A stretch of DNA of 35,581 nt, taken from positions 1 through 35,581 of the forward strand of contig JALOLV010000017.1 of assembly GCA_025455785.1 (NCBI GenBank), given 5' to 3'. Below the pieces are notes generated by a model. It was not told where the DNA came from and ran no database searches. It saw only the letters and a program-made list of their open reading frames with translations. The first letter of the stretch is position 1. The number at the start of each line of letters is the position of its first letter. This DNA is from Spirosomataceae bacterium (GTDB lineage Bacteria > Bacteroidota > Bacteroidia > Cytophagales > Spirosomataceae). Made by a program: the position numbers and the translations under genes. Below, piece after piece: positions 1-10,106 of this stretch.

Positions 1-320
1 ACTCCGTCTAAAATAATGCTACTTTCTTCTAATTCTATCGTTTTTGAGTTAATAAGTTCATTTTTGGCAACACTGCGTCTCTTAAAGCCTAAGTGATTAA
101 AACTGATAGATGCTACCTCCGACTTTTGGATTTTATCTAAAAGTGTATTTTGTATAAAGCCATTTTCATCCGAAAAACCAATGAAACCTCCCGAATCATT
201 ATTATATATCTCGGCGAATGGTATGGCTTCTTTGGTATTTGAACTAATGATTTTAATTTGGGGATAGACTTCTTTACTTAGTAAAACAGAAAAAAGTACC
301 CATACTAATTTTACTTTCAT
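1..320 (-). CDS. Partial secreted protein with CarboxypepD_reg-like N-terminal domain (runs off left edge)
   Basis: Manual reverse-strand translation from ATG at 320: MKVKLVWVLFSVLLSKEVYPQIKIISSNTKEAIPFAEIYNNDSGGFIGFSDENGFIQNTLLDKIQKSEVASISFNHLGFKRRSVAKNELINSKTIELEESSIILDG, open to position 1. Signal peptide followed by a typical 'PFAeI...G...sdenG.f' regulatory-like domain. Absent from the ORF track because it has no stop in the window. Confidence 0.7.
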   Translation of the reverse strand, partial: MKVKLVWVLFSVLLSKEVYPQIKIISSNTKEAIPFAEIYNNDSGGFIGFSDENGFIQNTLLDKIQKSEVASISFNHLGFKRRSVAKNELINSKTIELEESSIILDG

Positions 321-355
321 ATGTTAAAGTTTTGTAGTGAAGAGGTTTAAATTAA

Positions 356-389
356 AAAATCCCTTGAGTCTCACGACCCAAGGGATTTT
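356..389 (-). terminator. Intrinsic terminator downstream of infB
   Basis: Perfect 11-bp stem AAAATCCCTTG (356-366) / CAAGGGATTTT (379-389), followed on the minus strand by a T-rich tract, just after the infB stop. Confidence 0.8.
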
Positions 390-406
390 AAATTTATCGT
401 AAAAGA

Positions 407-3400
407 TTAAAGCGTACGCTTCACTTCTTTCATTTCGTAGCTTTCGAGTGTATCGCCAACTTCGAGGTCGTTGAATCCTTTGAAACTCATACCGCACTCA
501 TAGCCGCTCTTCACTTCGTTTACATCATCTTTGAAGCGTTTCAATTGGGCAATCTCGCCTTCGTGAATCACGATACCTTCGCGGATAACCCTCACTTTAT
601 TGTTACGCTTAAATGAACCATCCAATACATAACAACCCGCAATCGTACCCACTTTACTAATCTTGAAGGTCTCACGAACCTCGATTGTACCCACGATAAC
701 CTCTTCTTCTTTCGGTGCCAACATACCTTCCATCGCATCTTTAATCTCGTTGATGGCATCGTAGATGACAGAGTAGAGACGAATCTCTATCTGCTCTTGC
801 TCAGCTATTTTACGGGCGTTGATTGACGGACGAACTTGGAAACCTACGATGATGGCATCACCTGCCGCAGCTAAGTTAACATCAGATTCTGAAATCTGCC
901 CAACTGCTTTGTGAATGATATTTACGTGTACTTCTTCGGTCGATAATTTTTGCAATGAATCCGAGAGTGCTTCTACCGAACCATCGAAATCACCTTTTAC
1001 AATCAGGTTTAATTGCTGGAACGAGCCAATCGCCTTACGACGACCGATTTCATCGAGTGTAATGTGTTTTCTGGCACGTAAACTTTGCTCACGAATAATT
1101 TGCTCACGTTTGTTTGCAATCTCGCGTGCTTCACGTTCGGTTTCCATTACATTGAACCTATCACCTGCTTGTGGTGCACCCGGCAAACCAAGAATCTGCA
1201 CTGGTGTTGATGGTCCAGCCTCTTTGATTCGCTGTCCTTTGTCGTCAATCATCGCTCTTACACGACCAAAGTACTGACCCGCCAAGATAACATCTCCTAC
1301 TTTCAGCGTTCCGTTCTCAACCAAAATCGTTGCCACGTATCCACGACCCTTATCCAAAGCCGCTTCGATAACCGTTCCAACTGCTTTACGGTCTGGATTC
1401 GCTTTTAGTTCGAGCAATTCGGCCTCAAGCAATACTTTATCGAGCAAATCGCTGACCCCAAGACCCGATTTGGCCGAAACCTCTTGCTCTTGGTATTTAC
1501 CACCCCAGCTTTCTACAAGGATGTTTTCTTTTGCTAAATCTTCACGAATCTTATTGGAATTTGCACCGGGCTTATCAATCTTGTTTAGGGCAAATACAAT
1601 CGGTACGCCTGCGTTTTGGGCGTGATTGATGGCCTCTCTTGTTTGAGGCATCACGCTATCATCGGCAGCGATGACGATAATTACAATATCGGTTACTTTG
1701 GCACCCCTTGCACGCATGGCCGTAAAGGCTTCGTGACCCGGAGTATCTAAAAATGCTATCTTTTTACCTTTGTTAGGTCCTTCTTTGATTGTTACGGCAT
1801 AAGCACCAATGTGCTGTGTGATACCACCCGCCTCGCCAGCGGCCACTCTTTCACGGCGTATGTAATCGAGCAATGAGGTCTTACCGTGGTCAACGTGACC
1901 CATGATTGTGATAATCGGAGCCCGGTGTTCTAAATCTTCTGGGGCGTCCGCAATCTCAACCGCATCAACCCGAATTTCTTCTTCGGCCGATATAAACTGT
2001 ACGTCATAACCAAACTCAAGGGCAATCATCTGAATCGCCTCAGCATCAAGGCGTTGGTTGATAGATACAAACATACCCATACCCATACAAGACGCAATCA
2101 CTTCATTGACCGAAACATCCATCATCGAAGCAAGGTCAGATGCCGAGATAAATTCGGTTACTTTCAAGATTTGCTCTTCTTGCTGTTCGGCCGCTAAGCG
2201 TTGCTCTTCGGCTTCGGCACGTTGCTTTCTCTTGTCTTTACGGAACTTCGCTCCAAAGTCAGGGCCTTTGGTTTGCATACGAGCCATCGTCTGCTTGATT
2301 TGCTCTTTAACCTCTACTTGCGAAACCTCCTCACGGCGTTCTTTTTTACGCTTATTATTGCCCTGATTGTTGGTATTTGTATTGTTGTTGGTATTTGGTT
2401 GTCCCTGTTGTCCTCCTCCTCGGTTAGGATTTGGATTATTCGGGCGAGCCGCCGCTTCTTTGTTTTTAGCTACAACTTCGTCGCTGTTTACTTTTTCGGC
2501 TCTTTTGACACGTTTGCGTTTACGTTTCTTTTTATCGTCTGAGTTTCCACCACCCGTTTTTTTCTCAACAGGTAATTCAATTTTACCCAAAACCTTCAAG
2601 CCTTGAAGTTTCTCAGCTTTTGCCATAATCAACTCAACTGGTACGTCTTCTTCTTCGACAACCACTGGTTTTGGCTTGGGCTTAAATTCTTCTTTTTTAG
2701 GTTGATTCTGGGGCGGACGGTTATCTTGAGGTCTATTTTTCTGAAAATCAGGTCGTTGTTGTTGCTCACCTGACCTTTGGTCACGGTCTCTTCTGAAATC
2801 GTTATTCGGTCGTTGCTGATTTTGGTTCGGCTGAGGTCTTTGCTCAGGAGCTTTAGGTATCTCTACCTTTGGTGTTTCTACGGCCTTCGGAGCTTCTGTT
2901 AGTGGCTCAAGTTTTGGTTCTGGCTTTGGTTGCTCTGCCACCGCTGGTTCTGGCTTTGACTCGACAACAGCTGGTTTTTCTTCTACTTTGGGGGTCTCAA
3001 CTACTTTCGGAGCTTCGACAACCACTGGTTTCTCCTCAACTTTTGGAGTCTCAACAACCTTCGGAGCTTCAACTACTGGCTCTGTAACTGGCTCAGGTTT
3101 TGGTTCTGGTTTTGGTACAACAGGATTGTTATTTTTATCTAATTCTATTTTACCCAGAATCTTCGGTCCATCTAAATTTCTTTCGATTCGAACAACCTCT
3201 GGCTCTTTTGGCTTCGATGGTTCTGCTGGCTTTTCTTCGGTTTTTGAAGGGCCACGGAAATAGAGAATTTCCGATGAAGGAGTAGTTGGCGTTCTCGCTT
3301 CTTCAACGGTTGGTTTTGCCATGCTTTCTTCAAACAATACTTGAGTCTTAAATTCGGTACTCAAGAGCTGCAATTGCTCAAAGTTTAACTTAGCGTTTGG

Positions 3401-3511
3401 ATTATTTTCAATACGCTGACCTTTAGCCGCAAGTTTTTCGACGATGGTCTGAATACCAACGTTTAATTTCTTTGCCGCAAGGCTCAATCGCATTTCTTTG
3501 TTTTCTGCCAT
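407..3511 (-). CDS. infB: Translation initiation factor IF-2
   Basis: 1034 aa; GTPase core [45 protein letters not shown]2_N domain; low-complexity E/P/K-rich linker. Confidence 0.98.
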   Translation of the reverse strand: MAENKEMRLSLAAKKLNVGIQTIVEKLAAKGQRIENNPNAKLNFEQLQLLSTEFKTQVLFEESMAKPTVEEARTPTTPSSEILYFRGPSKTEEKPAEPSKPKEPEVVRIERNLDGPKILGKIELDKNNNPVVPKPEPKPEPVTEPVVEAPKVVETPKVEEKPVVVEAPKVVETPKVEEKPAVVESKPEPAVAEQPKPEPKLEPLTEAPKAVETPKVEIPKAPEQRPQPNQNQQRPNNDFRRDRDQRSGEQQQRPDFQKNRPQDNRPPQNQPKKEEFKPKPKPVVVEEEDVPVELIMAKAEKLQGLKVLGKIELPVEKKTGGGNSDDKKKRKRKRVKRAEKVNSDEVVAKNKEAAARPNNPNPNRGGGQQGQPNTNNNTNTNNQGNNKRKKERREEVSQVEVKEQIKQTMARMQTKGPDFGAKFRKDKRKQRAEAEEQRLAAEQQEEQILKVTEFISASDLASMMDVSVNEVIASCMGMGMFVSINQRLDAEAIQMIALEFGYDVQFISAEEEIRVDAVEIADAPEDLEHRAPIITIMGHVDHGKTSLLDYIRRERVAAGEAGGITQHIGAYAVTIKEGPNKGKKIAFLDTPGHEAFTAMRARGAKVTDIVIIVIAADDSVMPQTREAINHAQNAGVPIVFALNKIDKPGANSNKIREDLAKENILVESWGGKYQEQEVSAKSGLGVSDLLDKVLLEAELLELKANPDRKAVGTVIEAALDKGRGYVATILVENGTLKVGDVILAGQYFGRVRAMIDDKGQRIKEAGPSTPVQILGLPGAPQAGDRFNVMETEREAREIANKREQIIREQSLRARKHITLDEIGRRKAIGSFQQLNLIVKGDFDGSVEALSDSLQKLSTEEVHVNIIHKAVGQISESDVNLAAAGDAIIVGFQVRPSINARKIAEQEQIEIRLYSVIYDAINEIKDAMEGMLAPKEEEVIVGTIEVRETFKISKVGTIAGCYVLDGSFKRNNKVRVIREGIVIHEGEIAQLKRFKDDVNEVKSGYECGMSFKGFNDLEVGDTLESYEMKEVKRTL
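2972..3076 (-). repeat. In-frame tandem duplication in the infB linker (about 54-bp / 18-aa unit)
   Basis: [17 protein letters not shown] occurs twice with an 18-aa offset (aa 146-162 and 164-180); a degenerate third copy ([12 protein letters not shown]) follows. Confidence 0.75.
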
Positions 3512-3604
3512 AAATCAGAATTCTCCTAAAATAATAGTGTGTTATTCTTATTTGCCGATATGTGTTACCTCATAATTGTATGATTTTTTAGTATTCGACA
3601 AATG

Positions 3605-4852
3605 TTATTGTTCAAACTCTTTACGCAAGATGTCAAGTACATCTTCAACTGTTTCTTCTTCTAATTCGGTACGACGAACAAGGTCTTCCTTCGAAAGTGC
3701 CAATACTGACTTGGCAGAGTCTAAACCTATTTTACGGAATTCTTCAATCACCCACTCTTCAATCTCATCTGTGAACTCCATCAAATCTACGTCTTCTTCC
3801 TCTTCTTCGCCTTCTAAATCACGGAATACGTCAAGCTCCATGCCTACTAATTTGCCCGCCAATTTGATATTCATACCGCCTTTACCAATGGCCAAAGACA
3901 CTTGGTCTGGCTTGAGGTAAACCGATACTCTCTTGCGAGCATCATCTACTTGTATGCTACTTACTTTAGCTGGACTCAACGCTCTCGAAATCAATAATTG
4001 TAGGTTATCTGTCCATTGGATGACGTCGATATTTTCGTTTTCCAATTCACGTACAATCGTATGAATGCGAGAACCTTTCATCCCAACGCAAGCCCCCACT
4101 GGGTCGATACGGTCATCGTAAGATTCTACGGCTACTTTAGCTCTTTCGCCCGGTTCACGTACAATTTTACGGATTGAGATTAGACCGTCCAAGATTTCGG
4201 GAATCTCTTGCTCAAACAAACGCTCTAAAAATACTGGCGAGGTACGAGATAGCGTAATCTTTGGTGTACCGTTATTCATTTCTACCTTGTGAATAACCGC
4301 CTTAATATTTGTTCCTTTTTTAAACCTATCCTTTGAAATCTGCTCAGATTTTGGCAATACCAATTCATTGCTTTCGGTATCCAAACAGATAATCTCTTTG
4401 CCTAAAATCTGATATACCTCTGCAATCATCAATTCGCCAACCAAATCTTTATACTTGAGATAAAGCATCTCTTTCTCTAAGTCTTTGATTTTCTGAATCA
4501 AAGTCTGGCGAGCTGTCTGCACAACACGGCGACCAAAATCCTCTAATTTTACTTCATCTGCTACTTCTTCGCCTACTTCAAAGTCTGACTGGATTTTACG
4601 AGCCTCGGCCAAAGGTATTTTATCTGGGTCCCAGATATCCTCCGAGTTATCATCCACAATCTCACGTGTACGCCACATTTCTAAGTCGCCACTATCGGCA
4701 TTGATGATAACATCAAAATTGTGGTCGGTGCCAAATTTCTTACGAATCATCGTACGGAATACATCTTCCAATACTTTAATCATCGTAGGACGGTCAATAT
4801 TTTTTTCACGGGCAAATTCTGCAAACGACGCAATTAATTCTCCACTGTGCAT
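3605..4852 (-). CDS. nusA: Transcription termination/antitermination factor NusA
   Basis: 415 aa with S1/KH features: DPVGACVGMKGSRIHTIVRELENENIDVIQW, LAIGKGGMNIKLAGKLVG; located between rimP and infB. Confidence 0.97.
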   Translation of the reverse strand: MHSGELIASFAEFAREKNIDRPTMIKVLEDVFRTMIRKKFGTDHNFDVIINADSGDLEMWRTREIVDDNSEDIWDPDKIPLAEARKIQSDFEVGEEVADEVKLEDFGRRVVQTARQTLIQKIKDLEKEMLYLKYKDLVGELMIAEVYQILGKEIICLDTESNELVLPKSEQISKDRFKKGTNIKAVIHKVEMNNGTPKITLSRTSPVFLERLFEQEIPEILDGLISIRKIVREPGERAKVAVESYDDRIDPVGACVGMKGSRIHTIVRELENENIDVIQWTDNLQLLISRALSPAKVSSIQVDDARKRVSVYLKPDQVSLAIGKGGMNIKLAGKLVGMELDVFRDLEGEEEEEDVDLMEFTDEIEEWVIEEFRKIGLDSAKSVLALSKEDLVRRTELEEETVEDVLDILRKEFEQ

Positions 4853-4915
4853 ATTTATAAGATTTTGTTTCGGGTGTTTAGTTGTAAATTTTTGATTTTA
4901 TAACAGCTCTAAACA

Positions 4916-5380
4916 CTATTTAAACGATATTATTACCTGTGCCTGTTTTATATCTTCAAAAAGGATTGACAGTGGCTCTATCATTTCTCCTTTTTTCACT
5001 TTTTTATCTTCTTTGATGACTATCTTTTCGGCTTCGACTGATTCGAGCAGCCCTTTGCGTTCTTCGCCGTTCTTCAGCACAACCTTCAAATTTCTGCCTA
5101 CATTTTTGCGGTATTGTCTTTCGAATGTCAGCGGAATATCAACCCCCGGCGACGAAACCTCAAGTGTGTACTTATCGGGCATGATTTCGTCTAAATCTTT
5201 GCCGATTTTTCGGCTAATATCGCTGCACTCATCAATTGAGATTCCCGTGTCCGAATCAAGTAGAATCACTACTTTGCTGTGTATCTTCGATAACGAAACT
5301 TTAATATCAACAACGAAGTACTTTCCTTCTTCGAGATACTGTTGTAATAAAGCCTCAATTTTTTCTTTTGTTTCTTTCAT
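4916..5380 (-). CDS. rimP: Ribosome maturation factor RimP
   Basis: MKETKEKIEALLQQYLEEGKYFVVDIKVSLSKIHSKVVILLDSDTGISIDECSDISRKIGKDLDE...YTLEVSSPGVDIPL. The ORF track extends in frame to 5452, but the conserved start is the ATG at 5380. Confidence 0.93.
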   Translation of the reverse strand: MKETKEKIEALLQQYLEEGKYFVVDIKVSLSKIHSKVVILLDSDTGISIDECSDISRKIGKDLDEIMPDKYTLEVSSPGVDIPLTFERQYRKNVGRNLKVVLKNGEERKGLLESVEAEKIVIKEDKKVKKGEMIEPLSILFEDIKQAQVIISFK

Positions 5381-5392
5381 CACCAAACATAC

Positions 5393-5421
5393 AAAAAAAA
5401 GGAGGTTGCGTCCTCCCTTTT
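5393..5421 (-). promoter_or_regulatory. Terminator-like hairpin in the leader of rimP-nusA-infB (candidate attenuator)
   Basis: Minus strand AAAAGGGAGG-ACGCAA-CCTCC-TTTTTTTT: GC-rich stem plus U8 tract, about 12 nt upstream of the rimP ATG. No minus-strand gene lies upstream for it to terminate (next gene, 5642, is divergent). Confidence 0.6.
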
Positions 5422-5462
5422 CACAAATCGGTTGCAAAACTAATAAATTCATTCGTTTTTAG

Positions 5463-5470
5463 CAAATTTA
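5463..5470 (-). promoter_or_regulatory. Candidate Bacteroidota -7 box for the rimP operon
   Basis: Minus strand TAAATTTG matches TAnnTTTG; no clear -33 TTTG at ideal spacing. Confidence 0.4.
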
Positions 5471-5641
5471 TCAATAAAAATTGCAATTAGATTTGTACGA
5501 TTCAACATTAAACCATTATTTTAAGGTTGAAAACAAATTTGTCATTGCACTATCATTCACAAAATGTCATTCTGTATCGATGGATTTTCTGATTATTATC
5601 TTGTTGAATGTGTATTGGATGACCCCTCGATTTACCCCTGA

Positions 5642-6736
5642 ATGGCATTGATTATCAAATTTATAAGACGAATCAGCTTTTTACTGAATATCCTGCTGGC
5701 ACTTTACTCGCTTTTGGTGTACCAGTTGTGTTATTCGGCTGATATTCGTCACTGGTTGGCTGGTTTTTTGATGCTTTCGGCTCCGCTTACGTTTATTTTC
5801 AATGGCATTTTTATAGTGATTTGGGCCATCGCCAAGTCTCGTAAAGTATGGTTGTCGGTAGCTGTTTTGCTGGTAGCTACTCCGCTGATAATGAGGTCGT
5901 TTACTTGGCATTTTAACGAAAAATCCGAAGAGAATATCAGTGTCATGAGCTACAACCTTATGTGGTGCGATGCCTTCGAGTTTATTGATAAATCGAACCC
6001 TGAAAACGGAACCAAACTTACCAACTTTGCAGTTGAAACCCCCGCCGACATTAAGTGCTTCCAAGAACTCTACAATAACAGTGATTATGAACAAATGAAT
6101 CTAATTAAATCGCTCCGAAAAAACAACCCTCACTACACCTACATCCATTCTACCCCAAACAATAAAAACGGACAAGGTTTGATTGGCTTGGCAATATTCT
6201 CAAAATACCCAATTATCGACAAAGAAGAAAAATATTGGCAATTGAACCACAATGGCTTATTGAGTGCCGATATTGTGGTCAATGAAGATACTATCCGTGT
6301 CATCAATATTCAGCTAAAATCTATGGGTATTCGTGTGAGTAAAGTTTTGGATAATGCAAAAAGCGACCAAGAAAAGGCAAAAAAAGAAGCAAAAACGATT
6401 TATCATCAACTCAAAGACGGTTTTGAATCACGAACCGAGCAAGTAAAAGATTTAGAAGATTGGATTAAGAAAAGCCCACATCCGATTATCCTTTGTGGCG
6501 ATTTAAACGAACTACCCTATGGTTATGTTTATGGGCGAATCCGAAAATATTTAGCCAACTCATTTGAAACCGCTGGCCGTGGGTTTGGATTTACTTACAA
6601 TAAAAGCCCAAGTTTTATTAGAATTGATAATCAGTTTTATGACGAGAAGCGAATTGAAGTAAAGTATTTTGAAACATTCAACAACGATGCCTACTCAGAC
6701 CATTATGCAGTAAGAGGTGAGTATAAAATCAGATAA
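5642..6736 (+). CDS. Endonuclease/exonuclease/phosphatase (EEP) family membrane-anchored protein
   Basis: N-terminal TM segments then EEP motifs: SVMSYNLMW, CFQELYN, PIILCGDLNELPYGYVYGRI, SDHYAVRGEYKI. Confidence 0.88.
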   Translation: MALIIKFIRRISFLLNILLALYSLLVYQLCYSADIRHWLAGFLMLSAPLTFIFNGIFIVIWAIAKSRKVWLSVAVLLVATPLIMRSFTWHFNEKSEENISVMSYNLMWCDAFEFIDKSNPENGTKLTNFAVETPADIKCFQELYNNSDYEQMNLIKSLRKNNPHYTYIHSTPNNKNGQGLIGLAIFSKYPIIDKEEKYWQLNHNGLLSADIVVNEDTIRVINIQLKSMGIRVSKVLDNAKSDQEKAKKEAKTIYHQLKDGFESRTEQVKDLEDWIKKSPHPIILCGDLNELPYGYVYGRIRKYLANSFETAGRGFGFTYNKSPSFIRIDNQFYDEKRIEVKYFETFNNDAYSDHYAVRGEYKIR

Positions 6737-6840
6737 TACTTGTATCCCAATTACACTTTTACCGTTTAGTAAATAATTGACTTAACACTTATATTTATCG
6801 GAGGTTTCAAGCAAATTTGTCTAAAATTCTTTTGAAAACC

Positions 6841-8010
6841 ATGAAACCTCTAACTACAATTACGCTTTCAATCTACTATTTTTTGAGCATTGGAGGCTTT
6901 GCTCAATCATCAGCATTGCTACCTAACGCTGTCGAATTACCCAAATTTACAACAAATCCTGTGTGTACAGCAACCGAAAGAGGAAGGTTGATTTACAATA
7001 CTACCGATAACAAGTCATACTACTGCAATGGCTCTACTTGGGTAGATATGAGTGCTGGGGGCTTAGCATTACCTTACTCAAGTAGCAACAACGCCGCAAA
7101 CCCTAACAATTCATTCGCTGTTCTGAATACCTCTTCGGGAAGGGCTATCTATGGCGAAACACAAAGTGCCATCGGATTGGCCGGAACGGGCGTTTATGGC
7201 AATGCCTCAAGTACGTCCCCATCGGTATTGAATACCGGGGTAACTGGTTATAACGCTAGCACAAACGCTTTTGGATATGGCGTTTATGGCTACCACGACG
7301 GCTCTGGTGTAGGTGTGTACGGAGTTGTCAAGGGCGGTGGAACTGCCGTAAAAGGGTTTGCATCAAATTTATTCGGAGGTACAGGAAATGGGATTGGCGT
7401 AGAAGGTATAAGTACAACAAATACAGGCGTTTATGGAAGAAGTAATAGTGGTGTTGGGGTATTGGGCGAAAGTACAAATGATATTGGGGTGTTTGCAAAA
7501 TCAACCAATGATAATGCAATAAATGCTATAAGTACTAACCGAATAGGGGCATATATCGAATCAACCAATAATAGTAGTGGCTTTGCGGCATTATACGTCC
7601 AGCAATATGGTACCGACAAAGCGGCAGTATTCAACGGAGGCGATGTTTATATGAGCGATAACTTAGCTGTTTTTGGAACTGCAACCGTCGAAAATGGCAA
7701 AGGCTTAGTGAGAAGTAATAATGCTACACAACTAAAAGTTGTTAGAATTACTGCCACACTTAGTGGCACCAATTTAGCATCAGGGAGTTTTCTGGAGGGA
7801 GGGACACTCAACTACGAAGACTTCTCTGCCGTACCTACTGTATTGGTCGGTCATGTAAACAATAGCACCGCTACCGGCGACTGGCACAAAGTGATGGTGG
7901 TGCCTATAAATGTATCTGCTACACAGTGTCAATTTAGAATTACTAATTTGAGTAGTTCAAGTGCAACATTCAATGCTGCGTGGAATATACTTGTCATCGG
8001 TGCTAAATAA
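6841..8010 (+). CDS. Secreted protein with repetitive 'GVYG' beta-repeat region and possible H-type-lectin-like C-terminus
   Basis: Signal peptide (MKPLTTITLSIYYFLSIGGFAQ), 'RGRLIYNTTDNKSYYCNGSTWVDMS' module, then GVYG/GVTGY/GVYGY/GVYGRSNSGVGVLGES repeats. C-terminus FSAVPTVLVGHVNN...VMVVPINVSATQCQFRITNLSS...AAWNILVIG. The track start (6817, TTG) precedes the more likely ATG at 6841. Confidence 0.7.
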   Translation: MKPLTTITLSIYYFLSIGGFAQSSALLPNAVELPKFTTNPVCTATERGRLIYNTTDNKSYYCNGSTWVDMSAGGLALPYSSSNNAANPNNSFAVLNTSSGRAIYGETQSAIGLAGTGVYGNASSTSPSVLNTGVTGYNASTNAFGYGVYGYHDGSGVGVYGVVKGGGTAVKGFASNLFGGTGNGIGVEGISTTNTGVYGRSNSGVGVLGESTNDIGVFAKSTNDNAINAISTNRIGAYIESTNNSSGFAALYVQQYGTDKAAVFNGGDVYMSDNLAVFGTATVENGKGLVRSNNATQLKVVRITATLSGTNLASGSFLEGGTLNYEDFSAVPTVLVGHVNNSTATGDWHKVMVVPINVSATQCQFRITNLSSSSATFNAAWNILVIGAK

Positions 8011-8154
8011 ATCATTGAGCTGCAAATACCCTCATTTAAGGTTTTGAATTTGGGTAAATGACAGTAAACTTTTCAAGGTTTTATTGCATATGCTGTATTC
8101 ATCGTTGATATTGTGATATATTTGGCCTGTAAACTAATTATCAACAAATCAATA

Positions 8155-9729
8155 ATGAAGAAACAGCTTGTTTTACTATTTTCAGTATTTACACTGGCGG
8201 CACATTCGCAAGATAAATCAGCCGAATTTGCTCAAACAATTACTGCCGAAGACTTAAAAAAACACCTAAGTATTATTGCGTCGGATAGCCTTGAAGGGCG
8301 TGATACAGGTAGCGAAGGCCAACGCAAGGCTGCCGATTATATATCAAGGCATTTTGCTCAATTGGGGCTCACAGCCATCGCTCCAGACGGTAAAGGAGGA
8401 AAAGGGTATTACCAATACTTCAATCTTTATCGTAAAGGCTGGAAAGACGTTTATGTAAAGATTGGCAACAAACAAAAAGAGCTTTTTAAAGATTTTTATC
8501 CGAATGGTTTATTGAATGTTCCGCAAGAACAAAACGTACCACTTGTGTTTGTGGGCTACGGTATCGAAACCGATAAATACAATGATTACAGAAATATTGA
8601 TGTAAAAGACAAAGCCATTGTATTTTTTGAAGGAGAACCCAAAGCATCTGACGGAAAAAACTTAATTAGTACCGATAGCGAAAAATCTGACTGGACCGAA
8701 AATAAAGGTTTTCAAAAGAAAATCAACATTGCTAAAGAAAAAGGCGTGAAATACATCTTTATGATTTCATCGGCCGATGCTGCCGCTTTCAAATCGCTTG
8801 CCAACGAACGCCGAGTAATGCTTTCGAGATTTAACCGTGTCAGTTTTAAATCTACTACCGAAAGCCCCTCTTCGACTGCCTCTTTTGTAGTTTCTAAAGA
8901 AATGGCCGCCGAAATGCTCAACCTTAAACTTAAGAAATTATTAGACTTAGAAAACAAATCAGAGTTCTCGGTCAAAGAATCCAAAATCTCTTTCAAAGCC
9001 GAGCGTGGCGATGTACCTGTTGAGACGATGAATGTCTTGGGTTTTATGGAAGGAACCGATAAAAAAGATGAAGTGGTACTCATAACAGCTCACTACGACC
9101 ACGTCGGCAAAGATGAAAAGGGGAATGTCTATAACGGAGCCGATGATGACGGCTCGGGTACTTGTGCCGTACTCGAAATCGCCGAAGCATTTAGCAAAGC
9201 CAAGCAGGCTGGCAATGGCCCTCGTCGAAGTATTTTGTTTATGACCGTTACCGGCGAAGAAAAAGGGCTGCTTGGCTCGCAATATTACACCGACAACGAC
9301 CCAATCATTCCGCTCGAAAAAACAGTCTGCGACCTAAATATCGACATGATTGGACGAATCGATAAAGAACACGCCAATAACGAGAAATACGTTTATCTGA
9401 TTGGAGCAGACAAACTGTCTTCGGAGTTGAATCAAGTAACAATTGATGTCAATAAAAAGTACATCAATTACGAATACGATTACACATTCAACGACCCCAA
9501 AGACCCTAACCGTTTTTATTACCGCTCAGACCACTACAATTTCGCCAAACACAAAATTCCGGTAGCATTTTACTTTACAGGCGTACACGCCGACTACCAC
9601 GGAATTGGCGACGATGTAGAAAAAATCCTATTTCCTAAATATCAAGATATTACCCGTTTGGTGTTTCATACCGCTTGGGAAATCGCCAATCGTGAAGGAA
9701 GGCTCAAAGTAGATTCAAACAAACCCTGA
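8155..9729 (+). CDS. M28-family metallopeptidase (secreted)
   Basis: Motifs VVLITAHYDHVG, NGADDDGSGTCAVLEIAEAF, FMTVTGEEKGLLGSQYY, DHYNFAKHKIPVAFYFTGVHADYHGIGDD. Signal peptide begins MKKQLVLLFSVFTLAAHSQ at 8155. Confidence 0.93.
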   Translation: MKKQLVLLFSVFTLAAHSQDKSAEFAQTITAEDLKKHLSIIASDSLEGRDTGSEGQRKAADYISRHFAQLGLTAIAPDGKGGKGYYQYFNLYRKGWKDVYVKIGNKQKELFKDFYPNGLLNVPQEQNVPLVFVGYGIETDKYNDYRNIDVKDKAIVFFEGEPKASDGKNLISTDSEKSDWTENKGFQKKINIAKEKGVKYIFMISSADAAAFKSLANERRVMLSRFNRVSFKSTTESPSSTASFVVSKEMAAEMLNLKLKKLLDLENKSEFSVKESKISFKAERGDVPVETMNVLGFMEGTDKKDEVVLITAHYDHVGKDEKGNVYNGADDDGSGTCAVLEIAEAFSKAKQAGNGPRRSILFMTVTGEEKGLLGSQYYTDNDPIIPLEKTVCDLNIDMIGRIDKEHANNEKYVYLIGADKLSSELNQVTIDVNKKYINYEYDYTFNDPKDPNRFYYRSDHYNFAKHKIPVAFYFTGVHADYHGIGDDVEKILFPKYQDITRLVFHTAWEIANREGRLKVDSNKP

Positions 9730-9734
9730 TAAAT

Positions 9735-9759
9735 TGGGCATCAAAACCCAAGATGCCCA
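9735..9759 (+). terminator. Hairpin after M28 peptidase (weak terminator candidate)
   Basis: TGGGCATC (9735-9742) / GATGCCCA (9752-9759) right after the stop codon; downstream tract TTAAAATTTTATT is only moderately T-rich. Confidence 0.45.
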
Positions 9760-10106
9760 TTAAAATTTTATTAAAACCCAAACTAAAAAACATTAGTTTG
9801 ACAACTATCAAATCTGAATTTATAAATATTTGATTTTCAGCACCTTAATACACTAACATTTTCAAAATAGATAAACCCACCATCTACAAAAAGTACAATA
9901 TTTCATAAATGTATTAAAAAATTCTGGCTTGGGATATTTTAAGTTTCGATGTTTTTCAGTAGAATTGCCAGACTTTTGCTAAGAAGCGGATTGTGCCTGA
10001 TGCAAAATTTTATTTTATTTCATTAACCAAATCAAAAATTTTTATCGTTTATTTACCAAAAAATTAGTTGTTTTAATTTTCAAAACCCTAAAAAAGTCCA
10101 AAGCTA

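Noticed and set aside
915-3285. Plus-strand ORFs opposite infB (915..1277, 2058..2366, 2201..2542, 2367..2606, 2869..3087, 2988..3263, 3100..3285)
   Set aside because: Antisense shadow ORFs over a certain infB gene with low-complexity composition (e.g. [16 protein letters not shown]) and no recognisable domains.
5013-5462. 149-aa plus-strand ORF opposite rimP
   Set aside because: Antisense of the conserved rimP gene, Ser/Thr-rich shadow frame without domain support.
9779-9800. Hairpin CAAACTAA-AAAACA-TTAGTTTG downstream of the M28 peptidase
   Set aside because: Short AT-rich 8-bp stem with no T-tract; easily expected by chance in an AT-rich spacer.
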